A stretch of 64,000 nt of DNA from Bradyrhizobium sp. CCBAU 51627 (GCF_028128765.1 NZ_LBJG01000083.1:1-64000); one strand, 5' to 3'. Shown: positions 7,528 to 16,698, counted from the stretch's first letter. Made by a program: numbers and translations. The notes: a model not told the origin generated them from the sequence alone.

Positions 7528-8421
7528 TCAGGCGGCGAAGCGGATCTGTCCGGCAGGCAGGGGATCGTAGCCGGTCAGCTCCTCGGCGCGCTGGCGCAGC
7601 CGCCGTTCGCTGAGAAACCGGATCAAGGCCTGGATCGGAGGGCGGAAATAGCTGCGCCGCCGCATTGCGAGGTCGAGATTCTCCCAGACCAGCGGCACGA
7701 AATCGAGCCCCGCCGAGCGTGCCGCCGCGCGCGGCGCCACGCCACAATCGGCCTGGCCGGCGCGGACCACCTCCGCAAGATCCGGCCCGGTGAGGGCCGG
7801 CGTCTCGACGCGCCGCAGATCTCGCATCGAGGCGCCCGCGCGCGTCAGCAGCACGTCGAGCAGCAGCTGCGCGCCGGTGCCCTGTTGCCGCGTCGCCATC
7901 CGGGCGCCGAGTGCGAGCACGTCGGCAAGACTGCGCAGCCGCTTGGGATTGCCCGGCGGCAGCACGAAACCCTGCTCGCGGCGCACGAAGGCGACAAGCA
8001 CCGCATCATGCAAATCCGGCGCGTCCCGCAGTGCCGTCACGCAGGCATCGGAGGCGAGATTGCCTTCGGCGTCGAGGCTGTGGAAGTGCACTGCGACCGC
8101 CATCACCTCGTCGCGTTGCAGACGCTCGAGCCCGCGCGCACTGCCTTCGGTCATCGACCCCAGGCCGGAGCCGGATTCGCGCAAGCTCCAATCCAGAAGC
8201 TCGTCCTGACTGCCGCCCACGACCGGCGGCGGCTCTGGGGTCAGCATGCCGGCCGGTCGCGCCATGCCCGACAGCACCCAGAGATCGAGTTCGTGTCGCG
8301 GGAAGAGCCATTTGCCGGTTACCTTGGTGCAGGGGATCGCGCCATTGGTGACGAGTTCGTAGAGCTTTCGTTCGCCTAAGCGGAGATAGTCAGCGGCTTC
8401 GCTGGTCGTCAGGAATTCCAT
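7528..8421 (-). CDS. HTH plus binding-protein-like regulator, probably molybdate/tungstate related
   Basis: 297 residues. The first 50 are an excisionase/MerR-type DNA-binding domain (TTSEAADYLRLGERKLYELV, then GKWLFPRHELDLWV). From about residue 90 the chain looks like a type II periplasmic binding protein domain (PBP_like), with the GSMTEGSARGLERL and TRQQGTGAQLLLD stretches. There is no signal peptide, so the binding domain is cytosolic and presumably senses a ligand. A TupA-like binding protein is divergently encoded 305 bases away and MoeA genes follow, which points to molybdate, tungstate or a cofactor intermediate as ligand. Related one-component regulators are known by domain architecture; the specific ligand here is inferred. 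Confidence 0.82.
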   Translation of the reverse strand: MEFLTTSEAADYLRLGERKLYELVTNGAIPCTKVTGKWLFPRHELDLWVLSGMARPAGMLTPEPPPVVGGSQDELLDWSLRESGSGLGSMTEGSARGLERLQRDEVMAVAVHFHSLDAEGNLASDACVTALRDAPDLHDAVLVAFVRREQGFVLPPGNPKRLRSLADVLALGARMATRQQGTGAQLLLDVLLTRAGASMRDLRRVETPALTGPDLAEVVRAGQADCGVAPRAAARSAGLDFVPLVWENLDLAMRRRSYFRPPIQALIRFLSERRLRQRAEELTGYDPLPAGQIRFAA

Positions 8422-8726
8422 CCTGCATTCCTATGCAAATTCTTGCTTCTTTTTGATGTTCACGCGGGTGGAATTCTGCATTTCAGTTTTTGTCCGCGGG
8501 AACCATGCCCGATGATCTCGCTGCTTTGCAACACATCCGCGCGCGCGTTTTCTGCTTTGGTGAACGATCTTGAAGGGCGCGCGCGCCGACTTGTCGATTG
8601 GACTCGGCGTGGCGCTGGGGCCCATTGCCGAGATTTCCCGAAAGACGCGTCCGATGGGCAATCGCGTCACGAGTGCGGCGCAATCGATCATCATCATGAT
8701 CGCGTCATAGCCAATGGGAACCTGAG
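8422..8726. other. intergenic region between divergent regulator and tupA-like gene
   Basis: 305 bases holding the two divergent promoters. The part near the regulator (8422-8480) is AT-rich. I see no clear ModE-type palindrome and no convincing gene; an open frame on the minus strand across it looks like chance. Confidence 0.4.
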
Positions 8727-9554
8727 ATGGGCCGCCTGTCCGTTGCATTCGCGCTGTCCTGCGGCCTCACGGCGGCCGTTGCGGCCTCATCCGCTGAGGA
8801 CCGCAGTATCGTCCTCGCCACAACGACGGCGACGCAAGAGTCGGGCCTGCTGGACTATCTGCTGCCGATTTTCCGCGACAAGACCGCTATCGAAGTGACC
8901 GTGATCGCGCGGCGCGCCGACGAGGTGCTCAACGGGGCGCGCAGAGGCGAGGCCGATGTGGTGCTGATGCATGCGCGGCCGCAGGAGGAGAAATTCGTCG
9001 CCGACGGTTTTGGCGCGAAGAGGTTCGACGTGATGTACAATGACTATGTGTTGATCGGACCGAAGAGCGATCCGGCGGCCGTGAAAGGCAAGGACATCGC
9101 GACGGCGCTGAAGGCGATCGAGGCCAAGGGCGCGCCGTTCGTGACGCGCGGCGATCGTTCAGGTACCCACGCGGCGGAGCTCGCGCTCTGGATCGTTGCC
9201 GGCATCGACATCGCCAGCGCCAAGGGCGCCTGGTATCGCGAGAGCGGGCGGGGCATGATCGCTGCCCTCGACGCTGCACGCGCGGCGAACGCCTATGTGC
9301 TCGCGGACCGCGCCAGCTGGATCGCCTTCAAGAACCGCGGTGGTCTCGATATTGTCGTCGAGGGCGACAAGCGGCTGCTCAACCAGTACGGCGTGATGCT
9401 GGTGAATTCGGAGAAGCATCCGAACGTCAAGAAGGAGCTGGGCCTGGCCTTCATCGACTGGTTGATCTCGCCGGAGGGGCAGGCGGCGATCGCCGGCTAC
9501 AAGGTCGACGGGCAACAGGTGTTCTTTCCGAATGCTGGCAAGTCGGGCGGATGA
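8727..9554 (+). CDS. TupA-like tungstate/molybdate periplasmic binding protein
   Basis: 275 residues with a signal peptide ending around AVAASSA. The mature protein starts ATTTATQESGLLDYLLPIF, the signature of TupA/WtpA-like anion-binding proteins, followed by GARRGEADVVLMHA and a FVTRGDRSGTHAAE motif that lines the oxyanion pocket in this family. TupA feeds tungstate to TupBC permease and ATPase, but those genes are not here. It heads a plus-strand run of MoeA-type genes, so uptake or sensing of Mo or W for the nearby formate dehydrogenase is the likely role. Family assignment is good; choice of W over Mo is inferred. Confidence 0.85.
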   Translation: MGRLSVAFALSCGLTAAVAASSAEDRSIVLATTTATQESGLLDYLLPIFRDKTAIEVTVIARRADEVLNGARRGEADVVLMHARPQEEKFVADGFGAKRFDVMYNDYVLIGPKSDPAAVKGKDIATALKAIEAKGAPFVTRGDRSGTHAAELALWIVAGIDIASAKGAWYRESGRGMIAALDAARAANAYVLADRASWIAFKNRGGLDIVVEGDKRLLNQYGVMLVNSEKHPNVKKELGLAFIDWLISPEGQAAIAGYKVDGQQVFFPNAGKSGG

Positions 9555-9587
9555 CGGCCGAGACACCAGCGGTTGCCAAGCCGCGCA

Positions 9588-10715
9588 ATGCATGATCCAT
9601 CATCAGGCATGACCCAGCGCCTCCCGCCCTCGCTGACGCCGCTCGACACCGCGCTCGCTGCGCTGCTGCACGGCCTTGCCCCGGTCACGCCGGTCGAATT
9701 GCCACTGGCCGCCGCGGCCGGCTGTATCGCGGCGGGCATGCAGTTGCTGCCGGCCTGCCCGCCGCGCGACATCGCCGCAGCGGACGGCTGGGCTTTGCGC
9801 GCGAACGATCTCGTCGGCGCGTCCTCTTATACGCCAGTGCCTTTGACCGAGCTCCCAGTGTGGGTCGAGGTCGGCGACACCATGCCGACGGAATGCGACT
9901 GCGTGCTCGATGCCGGGGCGGTCGAGGTATCGGGCCCGCTCGTCCTGGTGCTGGCGGAGGGCGTTCCAGGACAGGGCGTCGCGCGTAGCGGCAGCGACAT
10001 CGCAGAAAATGCCCCGGCAGCCACAGCGGGATATCCCGTCGACCCGGCAGCTCTGCTGCTCGCGCGCGTTGCGGGTGCGGACAGGCTGAGTGTCAGGCGA
10101 CCGCGGCTGCGTATCGTCAATGTCCCGGGCGCGACCGCGACGATACACATGATCGCCGACATCGCGCGCGCGGCGGGACTCGATGTGAGCGCACATGAAG
10201 CCGGATCGCGCGACGCGGCATCGATCGCGGAGGCGCTCGATGTCTCCTCTTGCGATCTCCTGCTGACGACCGGCGGCAGTGGCGTCGGACGGGCGGATGC
10301 CGCCATCGCGGCGCTGGTTCAGTGCGGGGCGCAGCTCGCCCATGGTCTTGCGCTCCAGCCCGGTCGCACGGCAGCCGCCGGGCGGCTCGGAAAAGTTCCT
10401 GTCGTCGCTTTGCCCGGCTCGCCCGGTCAGGCGCTCGCGGTCTGGCTTGCGCTGGCGCTTCCGCTCGTCGATCGATTGTCGGCGCGGCAGTCGCGCCGCA
10501 CGGTGACCTTGCCGCTTGGGTACAAGATCGCCTCCACCGTCGGCATTGCCGAGATCGCGCTGCTGGTCGAGGAACATAAAACATGGATCCCGCTTGCCGT
10601 GGGCGAATGGCCGCTTCACGCCATCGCCCGTGCGGATGCATGGCTGCTCATTCCCGCCAGCCACGAAGGATTTGCAGCGGGCGAGCCGGCCGATGCTTAT
10701 CTGATGCGGGAATGA
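9588..10715 (+). CDS. degenerate MoeA-like molybdopterin-binding protein
   Basis: About 375 residues; start placed at the ATG at 9588, with ATG 9609 (MTQRLPPSL) and a TTG at 9573 as alternatives. It follows the MoeA plan: a PPRDIAAADGWALRA stretch where MoeA has its MDGYA motif, a TTGGSGVGRAD motif in the MPT-binding domain, then LQPGR and LPGSPGQAL near the end. The usual STGDEL motif is replaced by VNVPGATA, and the loops are shortened, so metal-insertion activity may be lost or altered. It precedes a MoeA fusion gene with an ATGA overlap, so the two are translationally coupled. It may bind cofactor or act with the fusion partner. Confidence 0.82.
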   Translation: MHDPSSGMTQRLPPSLTPLDTALAALLHGLAPVTPVELPLAAAAGCIAAGMQLLPACPPRDIAAADGWALRANDLVGASSYTPVPLTELPVWVEVGDTMPTECDCVLDAGAVEVSGPLVLVLAEGVPGQGVARSGSDIAENAPAATAGYPVDPAALLLARVAGADRLSVRRPRLRIVNVPGATATIHMIADIARAAGLDVSAHEAGSRDAASIAEALDVSSCDLLLTTGGSGVGRADAAIAALVQCGAQLAHGLALQPGRTAAAGRLGKVPVVALPGSPGQALAVWLALALPLVDRLSARQSRRTVTLPLGYKIASTVGIAEIALLVEEHKTWIPLAVGEWPLHAIARADAWLLIPASHEGFAAGEPADAYLMRE

Positions 10716-12679
10716 TATGGGTTCCGGGCATGACGATGATCCCAACGCCGCCAGACCACAGGGCGCTTGAGCAGGAGCAATTTTTAAAGATCCTCTCGCG
10801 CGAGGACGCGCTGGCGCGTTTCGAGGCGGCTCTGTTTCCCCGTGCGATCCCAAGCGAGCGGCGCAGGCTTGCCGATGCGCTCGGCGCAGCCCTTGCCGAG
10901 GACATCACCGCTCCGATCGACGTGCCGCCATTCGACCGCTCCAACGTCGACGGCTTTGCCGTGCGCTCGGGGGACCTTTCAGCGGCTGCTGAAGGTGCGC
11001 CTGTACGGCTCGTGCTGAACCGTGAGACAATTCACTGCGGCACCGCGCCGACGCTGCAGGTGGCGGCACGAACTGCAACGCCGATCGCCACCGGCGGCCC
11101 GCTGCCGCGTGGTGCCGATGCGGTGGTCATGGTCGAGCACACCCAGCCGGCCGGCTTGCACGCGATTGATGTTCGTCGCGCGGTCTCGCCGGGCCAATTC
11201 GTGTCCTATGCAGGCTCCGACATCGCGCGCGGCGAGGCGCTGCTGCGCGCCGGCACGATCATCGGCTCGCGCGAGATCGGCATGCTGGCGGCGTGCGGTA
11301 TCGCCGAGGTGAATGTTGTGCGGAAGCCCCGTGTCGCGGTAATCTCCACCGGCGACGAACTGGCGCAGCCCGGAGAGGCGCTTGCGCCGGCCGCAATTTA
11401 CGACACCAATGGCGCCATCGTCGCAGCCGCGATCGATGAGAATGGCGGCGAGGCGATTTTCCTCGGTGCCATTCCCGACCACGAAGCCAAGCTCGAAGCC
11501 GCCATGCGCGGTGCGCTGGCGGTTGCCGATATGCTGGTGCTCTCCGGCGGTACGTCGAAGGGCGCGGGCGATCTGTCCCATCGCATTATTGGCAGGCTCG
11601 GCCAACCCGGCATCATCGCGCATGGCGTGGCGCTCAAGCCCGGCAAGCCGCTGTGCCTTGCGGTGTGCGACGACAGGCCAGTGGTGATCCTGCCGGGCTT
11701 TCCGACCTCGGCGATGTTCACTTTCCACGATATGATCGTGCCCGTGTTGCGCAGGTTGGCTGGTCTGCCGCCGCGCTCGGATGCCAAGGTGAGCGCGGTC
11801 GTGCCGGTGCGTATCGCGTCCGAACTCGGCCGCACCGAATTCGTCATGGTCGCGCTGGTCGAGGGCAGGGACAGCCTGATCGCCTATCCCTCCGGCAAAG
11901 GCTCCGGCGCGATCACATCCTTCGCGCAGGCCGACGGCTTTCTGCGCATCGACGCCCTCGCAGACCAGATGCCGGCGGGGACGGAAGCCGAGGTGACGCT
12001 GTTCACACCGCATGTGCGCGTGCCAGATCTCGTCATCGTCGGCAGTCATTGCACCGGCCTCGATCTCGTCACTGCGCAACTCTCGCATGGGGGGCTGACG
12101 GTACGCTCGATTGCGGTCGGCAGTCTCGGCGGGCTTGCAGCCGCGAAGCGCGGCGAATGCGATTTCGCGCCGATTCATCTGTTCGACGACAAGACCGAGA
12201 CCTACAACACGCCATATTTGGTCGAGGGGCTCGAGCTTGTGCCAGGCTGGCGGCGAATGCAGGGCATCGTCTTCCGCAAGGGCGACAAGCGCTTTGACGG
12301 CCTCGGCGCAAAGGAGGCGGTTGCAGCTGCACTCGCCGATCCCGCCTGCATCATGGTCAACCGTAACCAGGGCGCCGGCACGCGCATCCTGATCGACCGT
12401 CTGCTCGGCGGTGCACGCCCGGAGGGGTACTGGAACCAGCCGCGCTCGCACAATGCGGTTGCAGCGGCCGTCGCGCAGCACCGCGCCGATTGGGGCATGA
12501 CCATTGCGCCGGTCGCCCATGCGGTCGGCCTCGGTTTCATTCCGTTTGCGGAAGAGCATTATGACTTTGCGCTGGTGACAGCGCGCAAGCAGCGTCCGGC
12601 CGTGCAGGCTTTTCTTGATGCCCTTGGTTCGCAAGAGGCGCGCGCCGCACTCGCGCATGCGGGCTTCCGGCCCGCGTAA
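10712..12679 (+). CDS. MoeA fused to a C-terminal binding-protein-like domain
   Basis: Start set at the ATG at 10712, overlapping the previous stop as ATGA; 655 residues. The first about 425 residues are a complete MoeA with FDRSNVDGFAVR, STGDELAQPGE, GGTSKGAGDL, LKPGKP and LPGFPTSAM motifs, the enzyme that inserts metal into adenylylated molybdopterin. After residue about 430 a second domain begins (VPDLVIVGSHCTGLDLV), matching the PBP_like domain of TupA-like proteins and of the HTH regulator at 7528. Fusions of this kind are known in molybdenum cofactor genes of bacteria and archaea. The added domain presumably binds the oxyanion or the cofactor and may give metal selectivity; that is inference. 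Confidence 0.9.
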   Translation: MIWVPGMTMIPTPPDHRALEQEQFLKILSREDALARFEAALFPRAIPSERRRLADALGAALAEDITAPIDVPPFDRSNVDGFAVRSGDLSAAAEGAPVRLVLNRETIHCGTAPTLQVAARTATPIATGGPLPRGADAVVMVEHTQPAGLHAIDVRRAVSPGQFVSYAGSDIARGEALLRAGTIIGSREIGMLAACGIAEVNVVRKPRVAVISTGDELAQPGEALAPAAIYDTNGAIVAAAIDENGGEAIFLGAIPDHEAKLEAAMRGALAVADMLVLSGGTSKGAGDLSHRIIGRLGQPGIIAHGVALKPGKPLCLAVCDDRPVVILPGFPTSAMFTFHDMIVPVLRRLAGLPPRSDAKVSAVVPVRIASELGRTEFVMVALVEGRDSLIAYPSGKGSGAITSFAQADGFLRIDALADQMPAGTEAEVTLFTPHVRVPDLVIVGSHCTGLDLVTAQLSHGGLTVRSIAVGSLGGLAAAKRGECDFAPIHLFDDKTETYNTPYLVEGLELVPGWRRMQGIVFRKGDKRFDGLGAKEAVAAALADPACIMVNRNQGAGTRILIDRLLGGARPEGYWNQPRSHNAVAAAVAQHRADWGMTIAPVAHAVGLGFIPFAEEHYDFALVTARKQRPAVQAFLDALGSQEARAALAHAGFRPA

Positions 12680-12862
12680 GACGGCGGGCGATGCGGCATC
12701 CAAGCTGCGCGACGACGGCGGATATGGCATTCAAGAGAGAGTCGGCCATGGCTGATCCCGGGGCATGTCCCGATCAGTGGTCGCCATCCCTCATCCGGTT
12801 CAGGTTTCCATGAGCTCCGGTAGCCGCAGCTTCTCGACGCGGTTCCAAAATCGCAAAGCGGC

Positions 12863-13498
12863 TCAGGCGGCGTCATCCAGCGCCGCCAGCCGGTCGGCCT
12901 CGGCGATGTCCTCGACCGTGTTGGCGTTAAAGAACGGATCGAGCGGCTCGGCCGGCCATGTCACCGTCGCGAGCGGATAGCGTGCGGTCCAGCGGTCGAT
13001 CTTGCGGAGATCTTCGACGACCAGGGCGTGACGTAGTTCGTTACGCAAGGCGACGCACCACAGGCCAATCACCGGATGCGACTGGCCGCCGGATGCGGCA
13101 ACTGCGAGCTGGGCATTCTCCCGGGCTCGTGCCTCGTGAAGGCGCGCGACGAGATCGCGCGGCAGGAACGGGCAATCGCCGGCGGCGCTGAGCACCCAAT
13201 CGATGTCCGGGCAGTGTCTTGCAGTCCAGTCGAGAGCGGCAAGAACGCCTGCGAGCGGGCCGGGAAAGCCGGGTACGTCATCGGCGACCACCCGTAAGCC
13301 GAACGGGGCAAACCGTGCGGGATCACCATTCGCATTGAGGATCAACCCGTCGCACTGAGGCGAGAGGCGCGCGATCACGCGCTCCAGGATGGTGCGTCCG
13401 CCGATGGTTCGCATCGGCTTGTCGCCGCCGCCCATCCGGCGTGCGAGGCCGCCGGCGAGCAGCACGCCAAGAGTCGGCGGAACATTTGTTGCCGGCAT
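12863..13498 (-). CDS. mobA: molybdenum cofactor guanylyltransferase MobA
   Basis: 211 residues from the ATG at 13498; the frame extends further upstream but overlaps fdhD. It transfers GMP from GTP to molybdopterin, making the MGD cofactor of formate dehydrogenase. The N-terminal nucleotidyltransferase signature LLAGGLARRMGGGDK is clear, followed by DDVPGFPGPLAG and AAGDCPFLP with the metal-binding Asp. It starts one base after fdhD ends, so the two form an operon read toward the left. The gene converges with the MoeA fusion gene. Length and motifs fit the family. Confidence 0.96.
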   Translation of the reverse strand: MPATNVPPTLGVLLAGGLARRMGGGDKPMRTIGGRTILERVIARLSPQCDGLILNANGDPARFAPFGLRVVADDVPGFPGPLAGVLAALDWTARHCPDIDWVLSAAGDCPFLPRDLVARLHEARARENAQLAVAASGGQSHPVIGLWCVALRNELRHALVVEDLRKIDRWTARYPLATVTWPAEPLDPFFNANTVEDIAEADRLAALDDAA

Positions 13499-13499
13499 A

Positions 13500-14390
13500 C
13501 TAGTCGTCACCACCTTCGCCCTTACGCTTGTGCTTCGCCGATTCCTCTTCGACGTAAGCAAGATTCTGATCGTAGACGATCCGTTCCTCGCCCGCGAGCG
13601 CGATGAAGCGTTTTCCGCGCGTACGACCGACCAGCGTCAGGCCTACTTGTCTTGCGAGATCGACGCCCCAGGCGGTGAACCCGGAGCGCGACACCAGGAT
13701 CGGAATCCCCATCCGCACCGTCTTGATCACCATCTCCGAGGTGAGCCGACCCGTGGTGTAGAGGATCTTGTCGGAGGCATCGACGCCGTGGCGGTACATC
13801 CAGCCCGCGATCTTGTCGACGGCGTTGTGGCGCCCGACATCCTCGGTGTAGCAGAGCGGCTCGCCCGCCTTGCACAGCACGCAGCCGTGGATCGCGCCGG
13901 CCTCGAGATAAAGCGAGGGCATGGTGTTGATGGTCTGCGTCATCTGGTACAGCCAGGAGGTGCGCAGCTCGGCCTTGGGCAGCGCGACACTCTCGACCTC
14001 TTCCAGCAGATCGCCGAAGGCGGTGCCCTGCGCGCAGCCCGAGGTCTGCGTCCGCTTCTTCAGCTTGGCCTCGAAATTGGTGTGGTGCTCGGTGCGCACG
14101 ACGACGACCTGAAGGTCATTGTCGTATTCGACCTCGGTGACCGCGTCATTATATTTCAGCATGTTCTGGTTCAGCAGGTAGCCGAGTGCCAGATATTCCG
14201 GATAGTCGCCGATCGTCATCATCGTGACGATCTCCTGCGCATTCAGGTAGAGCGTCAGCGGCCGTTCCATCGGCACCTTGATCTCGACCTTGGCGCCGGT
14301 CTGGTCGGTCCCGGTCACGCTCTGGGTCAGGCGCGGGTCTTCGGGATTCGGGACGATCAGGGGCACCGGGGCTTTGTCGATCTTCATCAT
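13500..14390 (-). CDS. fdhD: formate dehydrogenase accessory sulfurtransferase FdhD
   Basis: 296 residues. FdhD moves sulfur from the cysteine desulfurase IscS to the bis-MGD cofactor before it enters formate dehydrogenase. The CVLC pair within GAIHGCVLCKAG gives the catalytic CxxC, followed by EDVGRHNAVDKIAGW and YTTGRLTSEMV, the cofactor-binding motifs of the family. It is the first gene of a minus-strand pair with mobA. The formate dehydrogenase it serves is encoded at 18.7-23.2 kb. The function is well supported by sequence and context. Confidence 0.96.
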   Translation of the reverse strand: MMKIDKAPVPLIVPNPEDPRLTQSVTGTDQTGAKVEIKVPMERPLTLYLNAQEIVTMMTIGDYPEYLALGYLLNQNMLKYNDAVTEVEYDNDLQVVVVRTEHHTNFEAKLKKRTQTSGCAQGTAFGDLLEEVESVALPKAELRTSWLYQMTQTINTMPSLYLEAGAIHGCVLCKAGEPLCYTEDVGRHNAVDKIAGWMYRHGVDASDKILYTTGRLTSEMVIKTVRMGIPILVSRSGFTAWGVDLARQVGLTLVGRTRGKRFIALAGEERIVYDQNLAYVEEESAKHKRKGEGGDD

Positions 14391-14480
14391 GGTGGCGACG
14401 TTAGCATGACATTCGGGTCAAGCCGATATAAGCATGGCAAGGAATGGGCAAAATGCTTCCGCTCGTCTTTGCGCGCGCGC

Positions 14481-14525
14481 GAAGCAATCCAGAATCTTTC
14501 CACGGGCGGCGGTCTGGATTGCTTC
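14481..14525. repeat. intergenic palindromic repeat (REP-like)
   Basis: Perfect 13-base arms GAAGCAATCCAGA (14481-14493) and its complement (14513-14525) flank a 19-base spacer, followed by GCTCCGCTCGCAATGACG. Elements with this core are scattered between genes in Bradyrhizobium-type genomes. It lies between the divergent fdhD and mobB genes and could fold into a stable hairpin. Confidence 0.7.
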
Positions 14526-14596
14526 GCTCCGCTCGCAATGACGGGGAGGGGGACAGTAGTTCCATTGGCGACGCTGGTTGCGGAAAGAGACCTGGA

Positions 14597-15124
14597 ATGA
14601 AAGTCATCGGCCTTGCAGGCTGGAGCGGTGCGGGCAAGACGACGCTGCTGACGCGGCTGATCCCGCATTTCAACGCGCAGGGCGTGCGCGTCTCCGTGAT
14701 AAAGCATGCGCATCACCGGTTCGACGTCGACGTGCCCGGCAAGGATTCCTGGCGTCATCGCGAGGCCGGTGCGGCCGAGGTTCTGGTGGCGTCGTCGAAC
14801 CGCTGGGCCTTGATGCACGAGCTGCGTGGTGCGGCCGAGCCGCGGCTTCCGGAACTTTTGAGCAAATTGTCCGCGGTCGATCTCGTGGTGGTCGAAGGCT
14901 TCAAGCGGGAGCTGCACTGCAAGATCGAGGTGCATCGCGCCGCCAACGGCAAGCCGCTGCTGTTTCCTGATGATCCTGGCATTGTCGGGATTGCGACCGA
15001 CGGTGCGGTTGAAACCCGGTTGCCGACCGTCCATCTGGACGATATCCAGGCCGTAGCGGCATTGCTGTTGCGTGCAGCGATGCCTATCGAGAAAGTGGTT
15101 GCAATAAGCGCAGCGATGCGCTGA
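14597..15124 (+). CDS. mobB: molybdopterin-guanine dinucleotide biosynthesis adaptor MobB
   Basis: 175 residues from the ATG at 14597; a longer frame upstream runs through the repeat and is rejected. A P-loop GWSGAGKTTLL occurs at the N-terminus, followed by IKHAHHRFDVDVPGKDS and, in the middle, VVVEGFKRE, all family features. MobB is a GTP-binding partner of MobA that stimulates or channels MGD synthesis. It is followed at nine bases by moeA, so the two are co-transcribed away from fdhD-mobA. Confidence 0.95.
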   Translation: MKVIGLAGWSGAGKTTLLTRLIPHFNAQGVRVSVIKHAHHRFDVDVPGKDSWRHREAGAAEVLVASSNRWALMHELRGAAEPRLPELLSKLSAVDLVVVEGFKRELHCKIEVHRAANGKPLLFPDDPGIVGIATDGAVETRLPTVHLDDIQAVAALLLRAAMPIEKVVAISAAMR

Positions 15125-15133
15125 CGAGGCACC

Positions 15134-16390
15134 ATGGCGCAACTGTCGGATGATTGTTTTGCTTTCGGTGGACCGATGATGTCGGTCGACGAGGCCGTTG
15201 GTCTGATCGCGGCCCGCGTCAGCGCGGTCGCCGATATCGAGGCGGTGACGCTGGTCGAGGGCGACGGGCGCGTGTTGGCGCACGATATCGCGGCGCCGCT
15301 GCCGTTGCCGCCTTTCACCAACTCGGCTGTCGATGGCTACGCCGTCGGCAATGCCGACCTCCCCGAGAAGACAGAACAGGCATTCCCGCTCGACGGCCGC
15401 ATCCAGGCCGGCGGCCTTGCTCAAGCGCCGATCAAGCCCGGCCACACCGCGCGCATCTTCACGGGCGCGCCGATGCCGCCGGGCGCCGAGACCGTCTTCA
15501 TGCAGGAAGATGTCCGCATCGATGAATCAGGCAAGGTCGTGCTGCCCTCCGGGCTGAAGCAGGGTGCCAATGTTCGTCCGGCAGGAGAGGACATCCCGGT
15601 AGGACAGATTGCCCTGCGCGCCGGTCAGCGACTGCGGCCGCAGCACGTTGCGCTTGCCGCGGCCTTCGGACTGACGCGGCTTGACGTCGTCAGGCGCATC
15701 CGCGTTGCTGTGTTCTCGACCGGCGACGAACTCGCCTCGCCCGGTGAGCCGCGTGCGGCCTCGCAGCTGTTCGACTCCAATCGCTTCATGCTGATGGCGA
15801 TGCTGCGCCGTCTGGGCTGCGAAGTCTCGGATCTCGGCATCCTGCGCGACGAACGGACCTCGCTCGCGAGCGGATTGAAGCGGGTTGCAGGCCACCATGA
15901 TCTGATCTTGACCACGGGCGGTGTTTCGACCGGGGAGGAAGACCACGTCAAGGCGGCGGTCGAAAGCGTTGGCTCACTCGTGCTGTGGCGGATGGCGATC
16001 AAGCCCGGCCGGCCGGTGGCGATGGGCATCATCAACGGCACGCCACTGATCGGACTGCCCGGTAACCCCGTCGCAAGTTTCGTCACTTTCGTCCATGTGG
16101 TGCGGCCTACGGTGCTCGCGCTCGCCGGCAGTTTGCCGGAACCACTGTTGCCGATCCCGCTGCGCGCGGCCTTTACCTACAAGAAGAAGCCGGGCCGGCG
16201 TGAATATGTGCGCGCTTCCTTGCGCCGCGCTCAGGATGGTACGCTGGAAGCGGTCAAGTTTCCGCGCGAAGGCGCCGGGCTGCTCTCGTCGTTGGTGGAG
16301 ACCGACGGGCTGATTGAGCTGGGCGAAGATATCACGCGCGTCGAGCCGGGCGAGAGCGTAGGTTTCCTGTCCTATGCAGACGTGATCTGA
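15134..16390 (+). CDS. moeA: molybdopterin molybdenumtransferase MoeA
   Basis: 418 residues, the usual MoeA length. It inserts molybdate (or tungstate) into MPT-AMP to give active cofactor. All family motifs are intact: PPFTNSAVDGYAVG, FTGAPMPPGAETV, AGEDIPVG, STGDELASPGE, TGGVSTGEEDH, KPGRPVAMG and LPGNPVAS. It is the canonical copy, in contrast with the degenerate version at 9588 and the fused version at 10712. It lies directly downstream of mobB. Confidence 0.96.
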   Translation: MAQLSDDCFAFGGPMMSVDEAVGLIAARVSAVADIEAVTLVEGDGRVLAHDIAAPLPLPPFTNSAVDGYAVGNADLPEKTEQAFPLDGRIQAGGLAQAPIKPGHTARIFTGAPMPPGAETVFMQEDVRIDESGKVVLPSGLKQGANVRPAGEDIPVGQIALRAGQRLRPQHVALAAAFGLTRLDVVRRIRVAVFSTGDELASPGEPRAASQLFDSNRFMLMAMLRRLGCEVSDLGILRDERTSLASGLKRVAGHHDLILTTGGVSTGEEDHVKAAVESVGSLVLWRMAIKPGRPVAMGIINGTPLIGLPGNPVASFVTFVHVVRPTVLALAGSLPEPLLPIPLRAAFTYKKKPGRREYVRASLRRAQDGTLEAVKFPREGAGLLSSLVETDGLIELGEDITRVEPGESVGFLSYADVI

Positions 16391-16434
16391 GCCCTTGCGT
16401 TGACGCACTCGCTCCCTCCCGCCATGTTGCAATC

Positions 16435-16698
16435 ATGACCCGAACGACGCTCGACCTCACCGGGCTCAAATGCCCGCTGCCGGCTTTGAAGACACGCAAG
16501 GCGCTGAAACCACTGCGGCCGGGCGATCAGCTCGAAGTGCACTGCACCGATCCGTTGTCGGTGATTGATATCCCGAACCTGATCCGCGAGACCGGCGACA
16601 CGGTGGAGATCACCGAGCGCAATGACGTGCGCATCGTGTTCTTGATAGAAAAAGCGAATGGCTCGATAGACGGCGCCAATGCTGCGCTGCGTTCTTAA
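16435..16698 (+). CDS. TusA/SirA-family sulfur carrier
   Basis: 87 residues. The N-terminus DLTGLKCPLPALK has the Cys-Pro-x-Pro motif (Cys 13) that carries persulfide sulfur in TusA-like proteins. TusA family members hand sulfur from IscS-type desulfurases to tRNA thiolation or to molybdenum cofactor synthesis, and a link with FdhD-dependent formate dehydrogenase is known in E. coli. The position 45 bases after moeA fits a sulfur-donor role in this cluster. It could also be a YedF-like protein; the family is clear, the acceptor is inferred. Confidence 0.9.
   Translation: MTRTTLDLTGLKCPLPALKTRKALKPLRPGDQLEVHCTDPLSVIDIPNLIRETGDTVEITERNDVRIVFLIEKANGSIDGANAALRS

Noticed and set aside
8431..8748. 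105-codon minus-strand frame upstream of the tupA-like gene
   Set aside because: No recognisable domain, no start signal, and it overlaps the tupA start; probably chance.
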